DNA of 64,000 nt from Curtobacterium sp. MCSS17_015 (GCF_003234265.2 NZ_CP126256.1:1302001-1366000), one strand, 5' to 3'; counted from the first letter of the stretch, positions 38,217 to 48,469 are shown. The notes: generated by a model from the letters alone, not told the origin. Translations and numbers: made by a program.

Positions 38217-39368
38217 ATGACGATCACACAAGCAGCAGCGCCCCTGCGCATCGGACCGATCCAGGTCGATGCGCCCGTCGTGCTCGCCCCGATGGCCGGC
38301 ATCACGAACATGGCGTACCGCCGCCTCTGCCGTGAGTACGGCGCCGGGTTGTACGTGTGCGAGATGATCACCTCCCGTGCCCTGGTCGAGCGGACACCCG
38401 AGTCGATGCGGCTCATCCGGCACCACGAGTCCGAGACCCCGCGGTCGATCCAGCTGTACGGCGTCGAGCCGAACACCGTCGCCGAAGCCGCCACGATCCT
38501 GGTCGGCGAGGACCGGGCGGACCACATCGACCTCAACTTCGGCTGCCCCGTGCCGAAGGTCACGCGCAAGGGCGGCGGGGCAGCCCTCCCCTGGAAGCTC
38601 GAGCTGTTCCGCGACCTCGTCACCAAGACGGTCAAGGCCGCGGGGGACGTGCCGGTGACCGTCAAGATGCGCAAGGGCATCGACGGCGACCACCTGACGT
38701 ACCTCGACGCTGCGAAGATCGCCCGCGACGCCGGTGTCGCGAGCGTCGCGCTGCACGCTCGGACCGCCAACGAGCACTACTCGGGGCAGGCGGACTGGTC
38801 GGCGATCGCGACCCTCAAGGAGACCGTCACCGACATCCCGGTGCTCGGCAACGGCGACATCTGGTCCGCCGCCGACGCCCTGCGGATGGTCGACGAGACC
38901 GGCTGCGACGGCGTCGTGGTCGGACGCGGCTGCCTGGGCCGACCCTGGCTCTTCGGCGACCTCGCGGCCGCCTTCCGGGGTGAGGACCTCCGCGCGGCCC
39001 CGAGCCTCGGCGACGTCGCGGTCGCGTTCCGTCGGCACGCCGAACTGCTCGTCGAGTTCTTCGAGTCCGAGGAGCACGGCTGCCGGGACATCCGGAAGCA
39101 CGTGGCCTGGTACTTCAAGGGCTACCCGATCGGTGGTGAGGTCCGATCCGGCCTGGCGATGGCGTCCAGCCTGCAGGAGATCGACGACCTGCTCGGCAAG
39201 CTCGACTGGAGCGCCCCGTACCCGGGCGCCGACGTCGAGGGCCCGCGCGGTCGTGCCGGGCACCCCAAGAAGACCGCGCTGCCGGACCGTTGGCTCGAGA
39301 GCCGCGACGTCGACGCCGAGTTCCGCAAGGTCCTCGCCGCCGCCGAGATGCACCACAGCGGCGGATGA
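38217..39368 (+). CDS. dusB: tRNA dihydrouridine synthase DusB
   Basis: A flavin (FMN) enzyme that reduces uridines in the D-loop of tRNA. It has 383 residues: the TIM-barrel start VVLAPMAGITNMAYRR, the catalytic Cys110 in LNFGCPVPKVTRKGGGAALP, HARTANEHYSGQADW and the phosphate-binding VVVGRGCLGRPW. ATG 38217 has the purine run GAGGAAGG immediately upstream. It overlaps dgt by 4 nt, a pairing common in actinobacteria. Confidence 0.95.
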   Translation: MTITQAAAPLRIGPIQVDAPVVLAPMAGITNMAYRRLCREYGAGLYVCEMITSRALVERTPESMRLIRHHESETPRSIQLYGVEPNTVAEAATILVGEDRADHIDLNFGCPVPKVTRKGGGAALPWKLELFRDLVTKTVKAAGDVPVTVKMRKGIDGDHLTYLDAAKIARDAGVASVALHARTANEHYSGQADWSAIATLKETVTDIPVLGNGDIWSAADALRMVDETGCDGVVVGRGCLGRPWLFGDLAAAFRGEDLRAAPSLGDVAVAFRRHAELLVEFFESEEHGCRDIRKHVAWYFKGYPIGGEVRSGLAMASSLQEIDDLLGKLDWSAPYPGADVEGPRGRAGHPKKTALPDRWLESRDVDAEFRKVLAAAEMHHSGG

Positions 39369-40645
39369 GCGCCACCTCGTCGTACGGTCCGGCCGATGCG
39401 GACCGGTGGTTCCCCGAGCAGCACAGCAGCCGGCGGAGCGACTTCGCGCGGGACCGCGCGCGCCTGCTGCACTCCAGCGCGCTCCGCCGACTCGCCGCCA
39501 AGACGCAGGTCCTCAGTCCGACGACCGGGCTCGACTTCGCCCGCAACCGCCTGACGCACTCTCTCGAGGTCGCCCAGGTCGGGCGTGAGCTCGCCGACAG
39601 CCTGGGTCTCGACCCGGACGTCGTCGACACCGCCTGCCTGGCGCACGACATCGGGCACCCGCCCTTCGGACACAACGGCGAGACCGCGGTGAACGCGTGG
39701 GCAGCCGACATCGGCGGGTTCGAGGGGAACGCCCAGACCCTCCGCCTGCTCACCCGCCTCGAGCCGAAGGTCTACGGCGACGACGGGCGTGCGTACGGGC
39801 TCAACCTCACCCGTGCGTCCCTCGACGCGAGCTGCAAGTACCCGTGGCCGGCGTCGCAGGGCGTCGGTGAAGCGTCCTCGGGTCGCACGAAGTTCGGCTT
39901 CTACGACGACGACCACGAGGCGTTCGCCTGGCTCCGCGCCGGCGCACCCCGCCGCCAACGCTGCATCGAGGCGCAGGTGATGGACCTGTCCGACGACATC
40001 GCGTACTCCGTGCACGACTTCGAGGACGCCGTCGTCGCGGGGTTCATCGACGTCGCCGCGCTCGGGGACCGCGTCGGGGAGAACGACATCGTCACGGCCA
40101 TGCACGCCTGGGTCGGTGACGACCTGAGCCGGGACGAACTGCTCGAGGCGTTCGACCGGCTACGCGGGATGTCGCTGTGGATGACCTCGTACGACGGCTC
40201 GCGGCAGGACCAGGCACGTCTGAAGAACCTGACGAGCCAGCTCATCGGGCGGTTCGCCCGCACCGCGACGACCGCGACCCGGGAGTCCTACGCCTCGGGC
40301 TCGCTCGTGCGGTTCGCGGCGAGCGTCGTCACCCCACCCGAGATCATCGGCGAGATCGCGGTCCTCAAGGGCATCGTCGCGGCCTTCGTGATGACGCACG
40401 GCGACCGTCAGCCGGTCTACGAGGACCAGCGCCGGATCCTGACCGAGCTGCTCGACGCACTGGCGGCACGTGGTGACGGCGCCCTCGAGCCGGGCTTCGC
40501 CGCGGACTGGCGTGCCGCCGACGACGACCAGGGCAGGTCGCGCGCGGTCGTCGACCAGGTCGCCAGCCTCACGGACCAGGGGGCGCTCGCCTGGCACAAG
40601 CGGATGGTCGTGGGGGAGCGCGAAACGGTCCACATCGCCGTCTGA
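39365..40645 (+). CDS. dgt: Deoxyguanosinetriphosphate triphosphohydrolase-like protein
   Basis: An HD-domain hydrolase of dNTPs (dGTPase family), 426 residues. The metal site is visible as His65 in RNRLTHSLEV, His94/Asp95 in AHDIGHPPFGHNGE, and a later Asp in MDLSDDIAYSVHDFEDA (in parts: SDDIAYSVHD). It helps to control the dNTP pool and lies next to dnaG, the primase. ATG 39365 overlaps dusB. A weak hairpin starts at its stop (40645-40668). Confidence 0.93.
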   Translation: MSATSSYGPADADRWFPEQHSSRRSDFARDRARLLHSSALRRLAAKTQVLSPTTGLDFARNRLTHSLEVAQVGRELADSLGLDPDVVDTACLAHDIGHPPFGHNGETAVNAWAADIGGFEGNAQTLRLLTRLEPKVYGDDGRAYGLNLTRASLDASCKYPWPASQGVGEASSGRTKFGFYDDDHEAFAWLRAGAPRRQRCIEAQVMDLSDDIAYSVHDFEDAVVAGFIDVAALGDRVGENDIVTAMHAWVGDDLSRDELLEAFDRLRGMSLWMTSYDGSRQDQARLKNLTSQLIGRFARTATTATRESYASGSLVRFAASVVTPPEIIGEIAVLKGIVAAFVMTHGDRQPVYEDQRRILTELLDALAARGDGALEPGFAADWRAADDDQGRSRAVVDQVASLTDQGALAWHKRMVVGERETVHIAV

Positions 40646-40702
40646 GCGGCCGCGCGGCCCCGGCCGCTCTGCACCGGTCGGCCGGCGTCGGTCCGTGCGA
40701 AC

Positions 40703-40708
40703 TAGAAT
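40703..40708 (+). promoter_or_regulatory. -10 box of dnaG (leaderless)
   Basis: TAGAAT, 6 nt before GTG 40715. It is the best match to consensus among the leaderless promoters here; no -35 is seen. Confidence 0.65.
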
Positions 40709-40714
40709 CGTGGG

Positions 40715-42649
40715 GTGGCTGGCCTGATCGCGCGGAACGACATCGACGAGGTCCGCGCGCGCGTGGACATCGCCGACGTCGTGGGCGACTACGTCACACT
40801 GAAGTCCGCCGGCGTCGGCTCGCTGAAGGGCCTCTGCCCCTTCCACGACGAGCGGACGCCCTCGTTCCACGTGCGGCCTCAGGTCGGTCGCTACCACTGC
40901 TTCGGGTGCGGCGAGGACGGCGACGTCTTCAGCTTCCTGATGTCGCAGGACCACACGACGTTCCAGGAGGCCGTCGAGCGGATGGCCGCCAAGATCGGCT
41001 TCACGCTCCACTACGAGGAGGGCGACGGGCCCCGCACCGACTACAACGCCCGCGCCCGGCTCATCGCGGCGAACGAGGCAGCGCAGTCGTTCTTCACCGC
41101 GCAGCTGACGACCGCTGCGGCCGAGCCGGCTCGCCGGTTCCTCGGGGAGCGCGGCTTCGACCCGGCGGCGGCGCAGCACTTCGGCGTCGGCTTCGCCCCG
41201 AAGTCCTTCGACGCGCTCAAGGACCACCTGCGCGGCCTCCGCTTCAGCATCGACGAGATCGTCGCCGCGGGCCTGGTCAGCCAGGGCGACCGCTCCCCGT
41301 ACGACCGGTTCCGCGGACGGCTCATGTGGCCGATCCGGGACGTCACGGGGGCCACGATCGGTTTCGGCGCACGGCGGCTGCTCGAGGACGACAAGGGGCC
41401 GAAGTACCTCAACACGCCGGAGACGCCGATCTACCACAAGAGCCAGGTGCTCTACGGCATCGACCTCGCCCGCAAGGAGATCGCGAAGGGCAAGCAGGTC
41501 GTCATCGTCGAGGGCTACACCGACGTCATGGCCTGCCATCTGGCGGGCATCACGACGGCAGTGGCGACCTGCGGGACGTCGTTCGGCGTCGACCACATCA
41601 AGGTCCTCCGCCCGATGCTCGGTGACTCGGCCGCACAGCACGTGTCGCAGCTCGGTCAGATCGTCTTCACGTTCGACCCGGACGAGGCCGGTCAGCGCGC
41701 GGCGTCGCGCGCCTTCGCCGAGGAGCAGCGCTTCGCGTCGCAGACCTACGTCGCGGTCGCTCCGGGCGGGCTCGACCCCTGCGACCTGCGGCTGGCCCGC
41801 GGGGACGACGCGATCCGGCGGCTCGTCGAGAACCGCCGACCGATGTTCGAGTTCATGATCCGGCGACGCCTGGACGGCCACGACCTCGACACCGTCGAGG
41901 GCCGGGTCGGTGGGCTCCGCGAGTCCGCTCCGGTGATCGCGGGCATCCGAGACCGCGCCCTCGCCGACGGATACATCCGGAACACCGCCGGATGGCTCGG
42001 GATGGACATCGAGGACGTCCGACGCGCGGTCGCGGCCGCGCGTCGCCGTCCGGCCGACAGCGGCTCGGACCACCGCACAGGAGGCTCGGCCAGCGCCGGA
42101 CACGTCGGCCCGGCCGGCGGACACGGCGGCCAGGGTGAGGCGTCGAGCATCCCCGAGGAACCGCAGGCGAGCCTGCGCTCCCTGCCGGACGACCCGATCG
42201 CCCGCATGGAGCGCGACGCCGTGATGGCGATGGTGCAGCAGCCGCAGTCCGTCGGCGCGCCGCTGCTCGGTCTGGCGGCGTCGGCGACGTTCTCGGCCCG
42301 GATGCTGTCGGTGGTGCGCGACGCCGTCGTGGCGAACATCGACGCGGTGGGGGACCGGGCGTGGCTCGACAAGCTGATCAGTGACGTGCCGACGCCGTTC
42401 CGGTCGCTCGTGCAGGAGCTCGCGCTCGCGCCCATCCCGGCGCGGTCCGACGAGGACCTCGCCATCTACTGCCGGGGGATCGTCGTCGCCCTCGTGGAAC
42501 GCGACCTGCTCGCACGGAAGGCGTCGCTGCTCGGACAGCTGCAGCGCACCGACCCGTCCGACCAGGAGCGCCGGGCGGATGTGCAGCGGCAACTCGTCGA
42601 CCTCGACGCGCAGCGGATGCGCCTCCGCGCGGACACCCCGGGAGCCTGA
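40715..42649 (+). CDS. dnaG: DNA primase
   Basis: Makes RNA primers for replication. It has 644 residues: a zinc finger with Cys41, His44, Cys62 and Cys65, the RNA-polymerase core, and a TOPRIM region with Glu266 in VIVEGYTDVM and Asp321/Asp323 in FTFDPDEAGQRA, then a Gly/Ser-rich linker (about 448-490) and a DnaB-binding C-terminal domain. GTG 40715 is fixed by the -10 box. It follows dgt. Confidence 0.96.
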   Translation: MAGLIARNDIDEVRARVDIADVVGDYVTLKSAGVGSLKGLCPFHDERTPSFHVRPQVGRYHCFGCGEDGDVFSFLMSQDHTTFQEAVERMAAKIGFTLHYEEGDGPRTDYNARARLIAANEAAQSFFTAQLTTAAAEPARRFLGERGFDPAAAQHFGVGFAPKSFDALKDHLRGLRFSIDEIVAAGLVSQGDRSPYDRFRGRLMWPIRDVTGATIGFGARRLLEDDKGPKYLNTPETPIYHKSQVLYGIDLARKEIAKGKQVVIVEGYTDVMACHLAGITTAVATCGTSFGVDHIKVLRPMLGDSAAQHVSQLGQIVFTFDPDEAGQRAASRAFAEEQRFASQTYVAVAPGGLDPCDLRLARGDDAIRRLVENRRPMFEFMIRRRLDGHDLDTVEGRVGGLRESAPVIAGIRDRALADGYIRNTAGWLGMDIEDVRRAVAAARRRPADSGSDHRTGGSASAGHVGPAGGHGGQGEASSIPEEPQASLRSLPDDPIARMERDAVMAMVQQPQSVGAPLLGLAASATFSARMLSVVRDAVVANIDAVGDRAWLDKLISDVPTPFRSLVQELALAPIPARSDEDLAIYCRGIVVALVERDLLARKASLLGQLQRTDPSDQERRADVQRQLVDLDAQRMRLRADTPGA

Positions 42650-42941
42650 TCCCGACCAGCGGTCGCGCGTCCGCCCGCGGCCCGTCAGGCCCGTCATCTC
42701 GCGGAGTTGCCCGACGCAACTCACCGCCACGGGCGCAACGAACCTGCGCGCCGCGCCGGGCACACTGCCTCCGATCGTGCCCCGCGAGACGCGATCGTGC
42801 GTTACAGCGGTGTAAACAATCCGCTCCCGGGGCCGCCAGTTGTCTGACAGGGTGTGACCATTGAACGTCCCCGCGACCGGTCACAGCCCGTTCCACCTCG
42901 GTCCCGGGACTCTTGCAACCACATCAGAGAGGCAATCGGAC
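42650..42941 (+). other. Intergenic region with the promoter area of the peptide ABC operon
   Basis: This 292-bp gap has the most AT-rich patch of the neighbourhood: TAAACAAT at 42813-42820 is a candidate -10, with no clear -35, and a small palindrome TGTCTGACA sits at 42841-42849 followed by ATTG. A purine run GAGAGG before 42942 can serve as Shine-Dalgarno. No gene or RNA is evident. Confidence 0.4.
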
Positions 42942-44561
42942 ATGGCATCCGTTTCCACATGGGGCAAGCGCACCCTGGCGCTCGGCGCCGGAGCAGCGGC
43001 GACCGCGCTCGTGCTCACCGGCTGCGCAGGCGGCACCAGCGGCGGCTCCGGCGACCTGAACGGCCTGATCATCGGCACGACCGACAAGATCACGTCGCTC
43101 GACCCGGCCGGCTCGTACGACAACGGCTCGTTCGCCGTGCAGAACCAGGTCTTCCCGTTCCTCATGAACACGCCGACCGGCAGCCCGGACGTCGAGCCGG
43201 ACATCGCCACCAAGGGCGAGTTCACCGACCCGACGACGTACGAGGTCACCCTGAAGGAGGGCCTCGAGTTCGCCAACGGCAACCCGCTCACGTCGAGCGA
43301 CGTCAAGTTCTCGTTCGACCGCGACCTGAAGATCAAGAACGACAACGGCCCCTGGTCGCTGCTCGCGAACCTCAAGAGCATCGACACGCCGGACGACACC
43401 ACCGTCGTGTTCAACCTCGACCACGCCGACCAGACCTGGCCCCAGGTGCTCTCGAGCCCCGCCGGCCCGATCGTCGACGAGGACGTCTTCTCGGCGACCG
43501 AGCTGACGAGCGCGGACGACATCGTCAAGGGCAACGCCTTCGCCGGCCAGTACAAGATCACCTCCTACAAGGAGAACGACCTCATCGCCTACGAGGCGAA
43601 CGAGAAGTACGACGGCGTGCTCGACAAGGCGAAGACGAAGGACGTCACCGCCCAGTACTTCACCAAGGAGACGGACCTCAAGCTCGCGGTGCAGCAGGGC
43701 GACGTCGACGTGGCGTACCGCTCGCTGACCCCGACCGACATCTCCTCGCTCCGCAAGGACGAGGACCTGCAGGTCATCGACGGCCCCGGCGGTGAGATCC
43801 GCTACGTCGTCTTCAACTTCGCGACGCAGCCGTTCGGCACCGACCAGGACGGCGCCGACGAGGCCAAGGCCCTCGCCGTGCGTCAGGCCGTGGCGGACGT
43901 CGTCGACCGTGACGAGCTCGCGGAGGAGGTCTACGACAACACCTACACGCCCGTCTACTCGATGGTGCCGGACGGCCTGACCGGTGCCGCGACGCCGTTC
44001 AAGTCGCTCTACGGCGACGGCAACGGTGCCCCGGACGTCGACAAGGCGAAGAAGACCCTCGCCGACGCGGGTGTCACCGGCAAGGTCGAGCTCGACATCC
44101 AGTACTCGCCGGACCACTACGGTTCGGCCTCGGACGACGAGTACGCCACGCTGAAGACCCAGCTCGAGGACTCGGGCCTGTTCACCGTCAACATCCAGTC
44201 GACGGTGTACACGACCTACGCGGTCGAGCGCACGAAGGACGCCTACCCGCTGTACCAGCTCGGCTGGTTCCCGGACTTCTCGGACGCCGACAACTACCTC
44301 TCGCCGTTCTTCACGAAGGACAATTTCGTGCAGAACCACTACGACGACCCGACCATCCAGGGTCTGATCGCCGACGAGCAGCAGGAGTCGGACCCGGCCA
44401 AGCGCGCCGAGATCATCGAGCAGGCCCAGGAGCGTGAGGCCGAGCAGATCTCGACCCTGCCGCTCCTCCAGGGCAAGTCGGTGGCCGTCGCAGGCAAGGA
44501 CGTCAAGGGTGTCACCCTCGACGCGTCGTTCAAGTTCCGCTACGGGACGATCACCAAGTAA
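42942..44561 (+). CDS. Peptide/nickel-type ABC transporter substrate-binding lipoprotein
   Basis: A solute-binding protein of the SBP family 5 (oligo/dipeptide importers), 539 residues. It has a Sec signal and lipobox LTGC with Cys28, a Gly/Ser linker, and the family core (LIIGTTDKITSLDPAGSYDN, FTDPTTYEVTLKEGLEF, DVDVAYRSL in order). The ligand cannot be told from sequence. ATG 42942 is preferred over 42861, which would place a hydrophilic leader before the signal. It heads the operon, and a hairpin follows it before the permeases. Confidence 0.93.
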   Translation: MASVSTWGKRTLALGAGAAATALVLTGCAGGTSGGSGDLNGLIIGTTDKITSLDPAGSYDNGSFAVQNQVFPFLMNTPTGSPDVEPDIATKGEFTDPTTYEVTLKEGLEFANGNPLTSSDVKFSFDRDLKIKNDNGPWSLLANLKSIDTPDDTTVVFNLDHADQTWPQVLSSPAGPIVDEDVFSATELTSADDIVKGNAFAGQYKITSYKENDLIAYEANEKYDGVLDKAKTKDVTAQYFTKETDLKLAVQQGDVDVAYRSLTPTDISSLRKDEDLQVIDGPGGEIRYVVFNFATQPFGTDQDGADEAKALAVRQAVADVVDRDELAEEVYDNTYTPVYSMVPDGLTGAATPFKSLYGDGNGAPDVDKAKKTLADAGVTGKVELDIQYSPDHYGSASDDEYATLKTQLEDSGLFTVNIQSTVYTTYAVERTKDAYPLYQLGWFPDFSDADNYLSPFFTKDNFVQNHYDDPTIQGLIADEQQESDPAKRAEIIEQAQEREAEQISTLPLLQGKSVAVAGKDVKGVTLDASFKFRYGTITK

Positions 44562-44575
44562 CCCGATGCACGACC

Positions 44576-44602
44576 GGGGGCGCTCCCACGAGGAGCGCCC
44601 CC
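44576..44602 (+). terminator. Intercistronic hairpin after the binding-protein gene
   Basis: GGGGGCGCTCC (44576-44586) pairs with GGAGCGCCCCC (44592-44602) around CACGA. Such hairpins often let the binding protein be made in excess over its permeases. Confidence 0.65.
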
Positions 44603-44632
44603 TCTCGGCGTCATGCGAAAGGCACCCACCCC

Positions 44633-45727
44633 GTGACCCTCACGAACCCCGAGGCGATCGACACGGAGCCCACGAAGCCACAGGCACAGCGACGTGCCAG
44701 TGGCGGCGGCGGACTCGGTCGGTACGTCCTCGTCCGCTTCCTCCTCATCTTCCCGACGGTCTTCATCCTGGTGACGCTCGTCTTCTTCCTGATGCGCGTC
44801 GTCGGGAACCCGATCACCGCCTCGGTCGGCGGACGGCTCACCCCGAGCCAGCTGCAGGAACGCCTGCACGACGCCGGCTACGACCGCCCGGTCATCGTCC
44901 AGTACCTCGAGTACCTCGGCCAGATCGTCCGCGGTGACTTCGGCACGACGGCCACCGACAACCGGCCGGTGACCGAGATCATCCTGCAGTACGGCGGCGC
45001 GACCGCGGAGCTTGTGTTCTACGCGCTCATCGTCGCCCTCGTGCTCGGCATCCCGCTCGGCATGCTCGCCGCCTACCTGCGCGACAAGTGGCCCGACGTG
45101 CTGCTCCGCGCGCTGGCGATCCTGACCTACGCGACCCCGGTCTTCTTCGGTGGCCTGCTGCTCAAGCTCGTCTTCTCGGTCTGGCTGGGCTGGCTGCCCC
45201 TCGGCGACCGTGCGTCGACCCGGGCGCAGCTGGTGCTCGACCGCATCGAGAACCCCACGGGCATCTACATCATCGACGCGATCCGGACGGGCAACGGGCA
45301 GATCATCAGCGACGTGCTCCAGCACGCCGTGCTGCCGGCGCTCACCCTGGGTCTCCTCACCGCGGGCATCTTCCTCCGCCTGGTCCGCGCGAACATGATC
45401 GGTTCGCTCGGCTCGGAGTACGTCGACGCGGCCCGCTCCCGGGGTGTCCGCGAGTCGCGGCTCGTCCGCACGCACGCGTTCCGCCCGGCCCTCGTGCCGA
45501 TCATCACCGTCATGGGGTTGCAGATCGCCATGTTGCTCGGCGGCTCGGTGCTCACCGAGACCACCTTCGGGTGGCGCGGGCTCGGCTTCGAACTCAACCA
45601 GTACCTGTCCGCCCGTGACTTCATCGCGGTCCAGGGCATCGTCGCGATGCTGGCGGTGATCGTCGCCGTCACCAACTTCGTCGTCGACGTCGTCGCAGCG
45701 CTCATCGACCCGAGAGTGAGGTTCTGA
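44633..45727 (+). CDS. Peptide ABC transporter permease (DppB/OppB-like)
   Basis: An inner-membrane importer subunit, 364 residues with about six helices. It begins with a ~25-residue cytoplasmic tail, then GRYVLVRFLLIFPTVFILV, and carries the transport-permease (EAA) loop YVDAARSRGVRESRLVRTHAFRPAL (in parts: EYVDAARSRGVRE), which contacts the ATPase. It lies 71 nt after the binding-protein gene and 2 nt before the second permease. Confidence 0.93.
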   Translation: MTLTNPEAIDTEPTKPQAQRRASGGGGLGRYVLVRFLLIFPTVFILVTLVFFLMRVVGNPITASVGGRLTPSQLQERLHDAGYDRPVIVQYLEYLGQIVRGDFGTTATDNRPVTEIILQYGGATAELVFYALIVALVLGIPLGMLAAYLRDKWPDVLLRALAILTYATPVFFGGLLLKLVFSVWLGWLPLGDRASTRAQLVLDRIENPTGIYIIDAIRTGNGQIISDVLQHAVLPALTLGLLTAGIFLRLVRANMIGSLGSEYVDAARSRGVRESRLVRTHAFRPALVPIITVMGLQIAMLLGGSVLTETTFGWRGLGFELNQYLSARDFIAVQGIVAMLAVIVAVTNFVVDVVAALIDPRVRF

Positions 45728-45729
45728 CG

Positions 45730-46728
45730 ATGTCCGACATCACACTCGTCGACCGCCACGAGCCGCTGTGGAAGCGGCTCCCCGTCGTGGTCCAGCTCCG
45801 TCGCAGCACGGGTTGGCAGCGTGCCATGCTCATCGTCGGCGTCGTCATCTGTGCGGTGTACCTGCTCGTCGCGCTGTTCGCCCCGCTCCTGGCACCGTAC
45901 GGCTTCGGGCAGCAGCAGGGCGCCGACGGCGTCAACTTCCCGCGCACCGCTGAACCGAGCGCCGAGCACATCTGGGGCACGACCGTTGGTGGCCTCGACG
46001 TCTTCAGTCGTGTCGTCTTCGGGGCCCGGACCGCGGTCCTCGTCGTCATCGTCGCCGTCATCGTGTCGATCGCGATCGGCGTCCTGCTCGGCATGGTCTC
46101 CGGCTACATCGGCGGCTGGCTCGACCGGATCCTCGTGGTCGTCGCCGACGCGATCTACGCGTTCCCGTCGCTGCTGCTCGCGATCGTCGTCTCGATCGTG
46201 GTGTCCGGCGGCAACTCGAGTTACTTCGGCGGCATCACGGCGGCGGCGATCTCGATCACGGTCGTGTACATCCCGCAGTACTTCCGCGTGGTGCGCGCCG
46301 AGGCCGTGCGGCTCAAGAACGACGCGTTCGTGGAGTCCGCGCGCGTGATCGGCACGAACCCGTGGCGGATCATGACACGCCACGTGCTCCGGAACTCCAC
46401 CCGGTCGCTGCCGCTCATCCTCACGCTCAACGCGAGTGACGCGGTGCTCACCCTGGCCGGCCTCGGCTTCCTCGGGTTCGGCATCGGTCCGACGCAGGGC
46501 GCCGAGTGGGGATACGACCTCAGCCGGGCGCTCTCCGACGTCGCGAGCGGTGTCTGGTGGACGGGCGTCTACCCGGGCGTCGCGATCGTCGTGCTCGTGC
46601 TCGGCGTGACCTTCATCGGGGAGAGCCTCAACGACATCTCCGACCCGCGTCTGCGTGCGCGTCGTCGGCTCAAGCAGCTGGTCTCCACGCGGCGCGCGGC
46701 GGCCACGACGGAAGGAACGGGCGCATGA
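45730..46728 (+). CDS. Peptide ABC transporter permease (DppC/OppC-like)
   Basis: The second membrane subunit, 332 residues with about six helices. The DppC N-terminal segment is followed by HIWGTTVGGLDVFSRVVFGAR, which is typical of the family, and the EAA loop KNDAFVESARVIGTNPWRIM. It overlaps the fused ATPase gene by 4 nt (ATGA). Confidence 0.93.
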   Translation: MSDITLVDRHEPLWKRLPVVVQLRRSTGWQRAMLIVGVVICAVYLLVALFAPLLAPYGFGQQQGADGVNFPRTAEPSAEHIWGTTVGGLDVFSRVVFGARTAVLVVIVAVIVSIAIGVLLGMVSGYIGGWLDRILVVVADAIYAFPSLLLAIVVSIVVSGGNSSYFGGITAAAISITVVYIPQYFRVVRAEAVRLKNDAFVESARVIGTNPWRIMTRHVLRNSTRSLPLILTLNASDAVLTLAGLGFLGFGIGPTQGAEWGYDLSRALSDVASGVWWTGVYPGVAIVVLVLGVTFIGESLNDISDPRLRARRRLKQLVSTRRAAATTEGTGA

Positions 46729-48431
46729 CGGGCATCCCCACGGGCCTCCGGTCCGGCTCGGGCCGAACCGCAGCCGACCCGGTGGTCGTCGTCGACGACC
46801 TCACCGTCACCTTCGCGACGGACGGCGGCGCCGTCGACGCGGTGAAGGGCGTCAGCCTCGACGTCCGGCCGGGCGAGGTCCTGGCCCTGGTCGGCGAGTC
46901 CGGCTCCGGCAAGTCGGTGACCGCGCGGAGCATGCTCCGGCTCATGCCGGAGACCGCCACGCTCGGCGGCGCGGTGCTGCTCGACGGCACCGACGTCGTG
47001 TCGGTCGGCGCCCAGAAGCTGCGCGACCTGCGCGGCACGGCGGGCGCGATGGTGTTCCAGGAGCCCTCGACCGCGCTCAACCCCGTCTTCACGGTCGGGT
47101 GGCAGATCGCCGAGGGCCTCCGAGCGCACGGCGGCATGTCGAAGAAGGAGGCGCGGGCGAAGGCGATCGACTACCTCGGCCGCGTCGGCATCCCCGACCC
47201 GGAGACGCGCGTCGACCACTACCCGCACCAGTTCTCGGGCGGGCAGAAGCAGCGTGTCGTCATCGCGTCGGCGCTCGCCCTCGAACCGTCGGTGATCATC
47301 GCCGACGAGCCGACCACCGCGCTCGACGTCACGGTGCAGGCCGAGATCCTCGACCTGCTCCGCCGGTGCCGCGACGAGTTCGGTGCCGCGATCGTCGTCA
47401 TCACGCACAACATGGGTGTCGTCGCCGACCTGGCCGACCGGGTCGCCGTGATGTACCAGGGCGAGATCGTCGAGGAGGCCCCGGTGCACCAGCTCTTCGC
47501 TGCGCCGCAGGCCGACTACACGAAGCGGCTGCTCGCCGCGGTGCCCCGCCTCGAGGCGTCGACGGGTGATGCCCGCCGTGCCGCCGTCACCGAGGACGTC
47601 GAACCCGTCGTGTCGGCGAAGGGCCTCGAGATCGTCTACCCGGGCCGGCTCGGATCGGCGGCGTTCCGCGCGGTGAAGGGCGTGGACCTGGCGATCCGTC
47701 CCGGCGAGGTCCTCGGGCTCGTGGGCGAGTCCGGATCGGGCAAGACCACCATCGGTCGGGCCATCGCCGGCCTCACGAAGATCACCGGCGGCTCGCTCAA
47801 CGTCCTCGGCACCGAGATGCTCGGGTACAAGGAGCGCGACTTCAAGCGGCTGCGCAAGGACATCGGGTTCGTCTTCCAGGACCCCGCGACGTCGTTCAAC
47901 CCGCTGCTGACGATCGCCGAGGCCGTCGCCGAGCCGCTCGTCGTGCACGGCGTGGCCGCGTCACCGCGCGCGGCCCGGAAGCAGGTGGACGAGCTCATGG
48001 AGGCCGTGCAGCTGCCCGCCGCGTACGGCGACCGGTACCCGCACGAGCTCTCGGGCGGACAGCGACAGCGCGCCTCGCTCGCACGGTCGCTGGCGCTCCG
48101 GCCGAAGCTGCTCATCGCCGACGAGCCGACCAGTGCGCTCGACGTGTCGGTGCAGGCACGCGTGCTCGAGCTGTTCCTCGAGTTGCAGCAGGACTTCGGG
48201 TTCGCGTCGCTGTTCATCAGCCACGACCTGGCCGTCGTCGGGGCGCTCTCCGACCGGATCGCGGTGCTGTACCGCGGCGACCTGGTCGAGACCGGCACGA
48301 CCGCGCAGGTCCTCGGCGCCCCGCAGCACCCGTACACGCAGCGGCTGCTCGCGTCGTTGCCGGTGCCGGACCCGGAGGAGCAGGCCGAGCGACGGCGTAC
48401 GCTGGAGCGACTGGAGCAGGCCGGCGCCTGA
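46725..48431 (+). CDS. Fused peptide ABC ATPases (DppD-DppF-like, one chain)
   Basis: A 568-residue protein with two complete ATP-binding domains. Domain 1 (about 20-275): GESGSGKSV, FSGGQKQRV, IIADEPTTALD, VITHNMG. Domain 2 (about 295-560): GESGSGKTT, LSGGQRQRA, LIADEPTSALD, FISHDLA. Each has the C-terminal extension of oligopeptide ATPases. It drives the two permeases before it. The fusion is common in actinobacteria. A hairpin follows. Confidence 0.94.
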   Translation: MTGIPTGLRSGSGRTAADPVVVVDDLTVTFATDGGAVDAVKGVSLDVRPGEVLALVGESGSGKSVTARSMLRLMPETATLGGAVLLDGTDVVSVGAQKLRDLRGTAGAMVFQEPSTALNPVFTVGWQIAEGLRAHGGMSKKEARAKAIDYLGRVGIPDPETRVDHYPHQFSGGQKQRVVIASALALEPSVIIADEPTTALDVTVQAEILDLLRRCRDEFGAAIVVITHNMGVVADLADRVAVMYQGEIVEEAPVHQLFAAPQADYTKRLLAAVPRLEASTGDARRAAVTEDVEPVVSAKGLEIVYPGRLGSAAFRAVKGVDLAIRPGEVLGLVGESGSGKTTIGRAIAGLTKITGGSLNVLGTEMLGYKERDFKRLRKDIGFVFQDPATSFNPLLTIAEAVAEPLVVHGVAASPRAARKQVDELMEAVQLPAAYGDRYPHELSGGQRQRASLARSLALRPKLLIADEPTSALDVSVQARVLELFLELQQDFGFASLFISHDLAVVGALSDRIAVLYRGDLVETGTTAQVLGAPQHPYTQRLLASLPVPDPEEQAERRRTLERLEQAGA

Positions 48432-48469
48432 CCGCTCGGTCACGACCGACGGCAGCACGACCAGCCAGG

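Noticed and set aside
40160..42763. Minus-strand open frame (867 codons) opposite dgt-dnaG
   Set aside because: Shadow frame with no recognisable domain.
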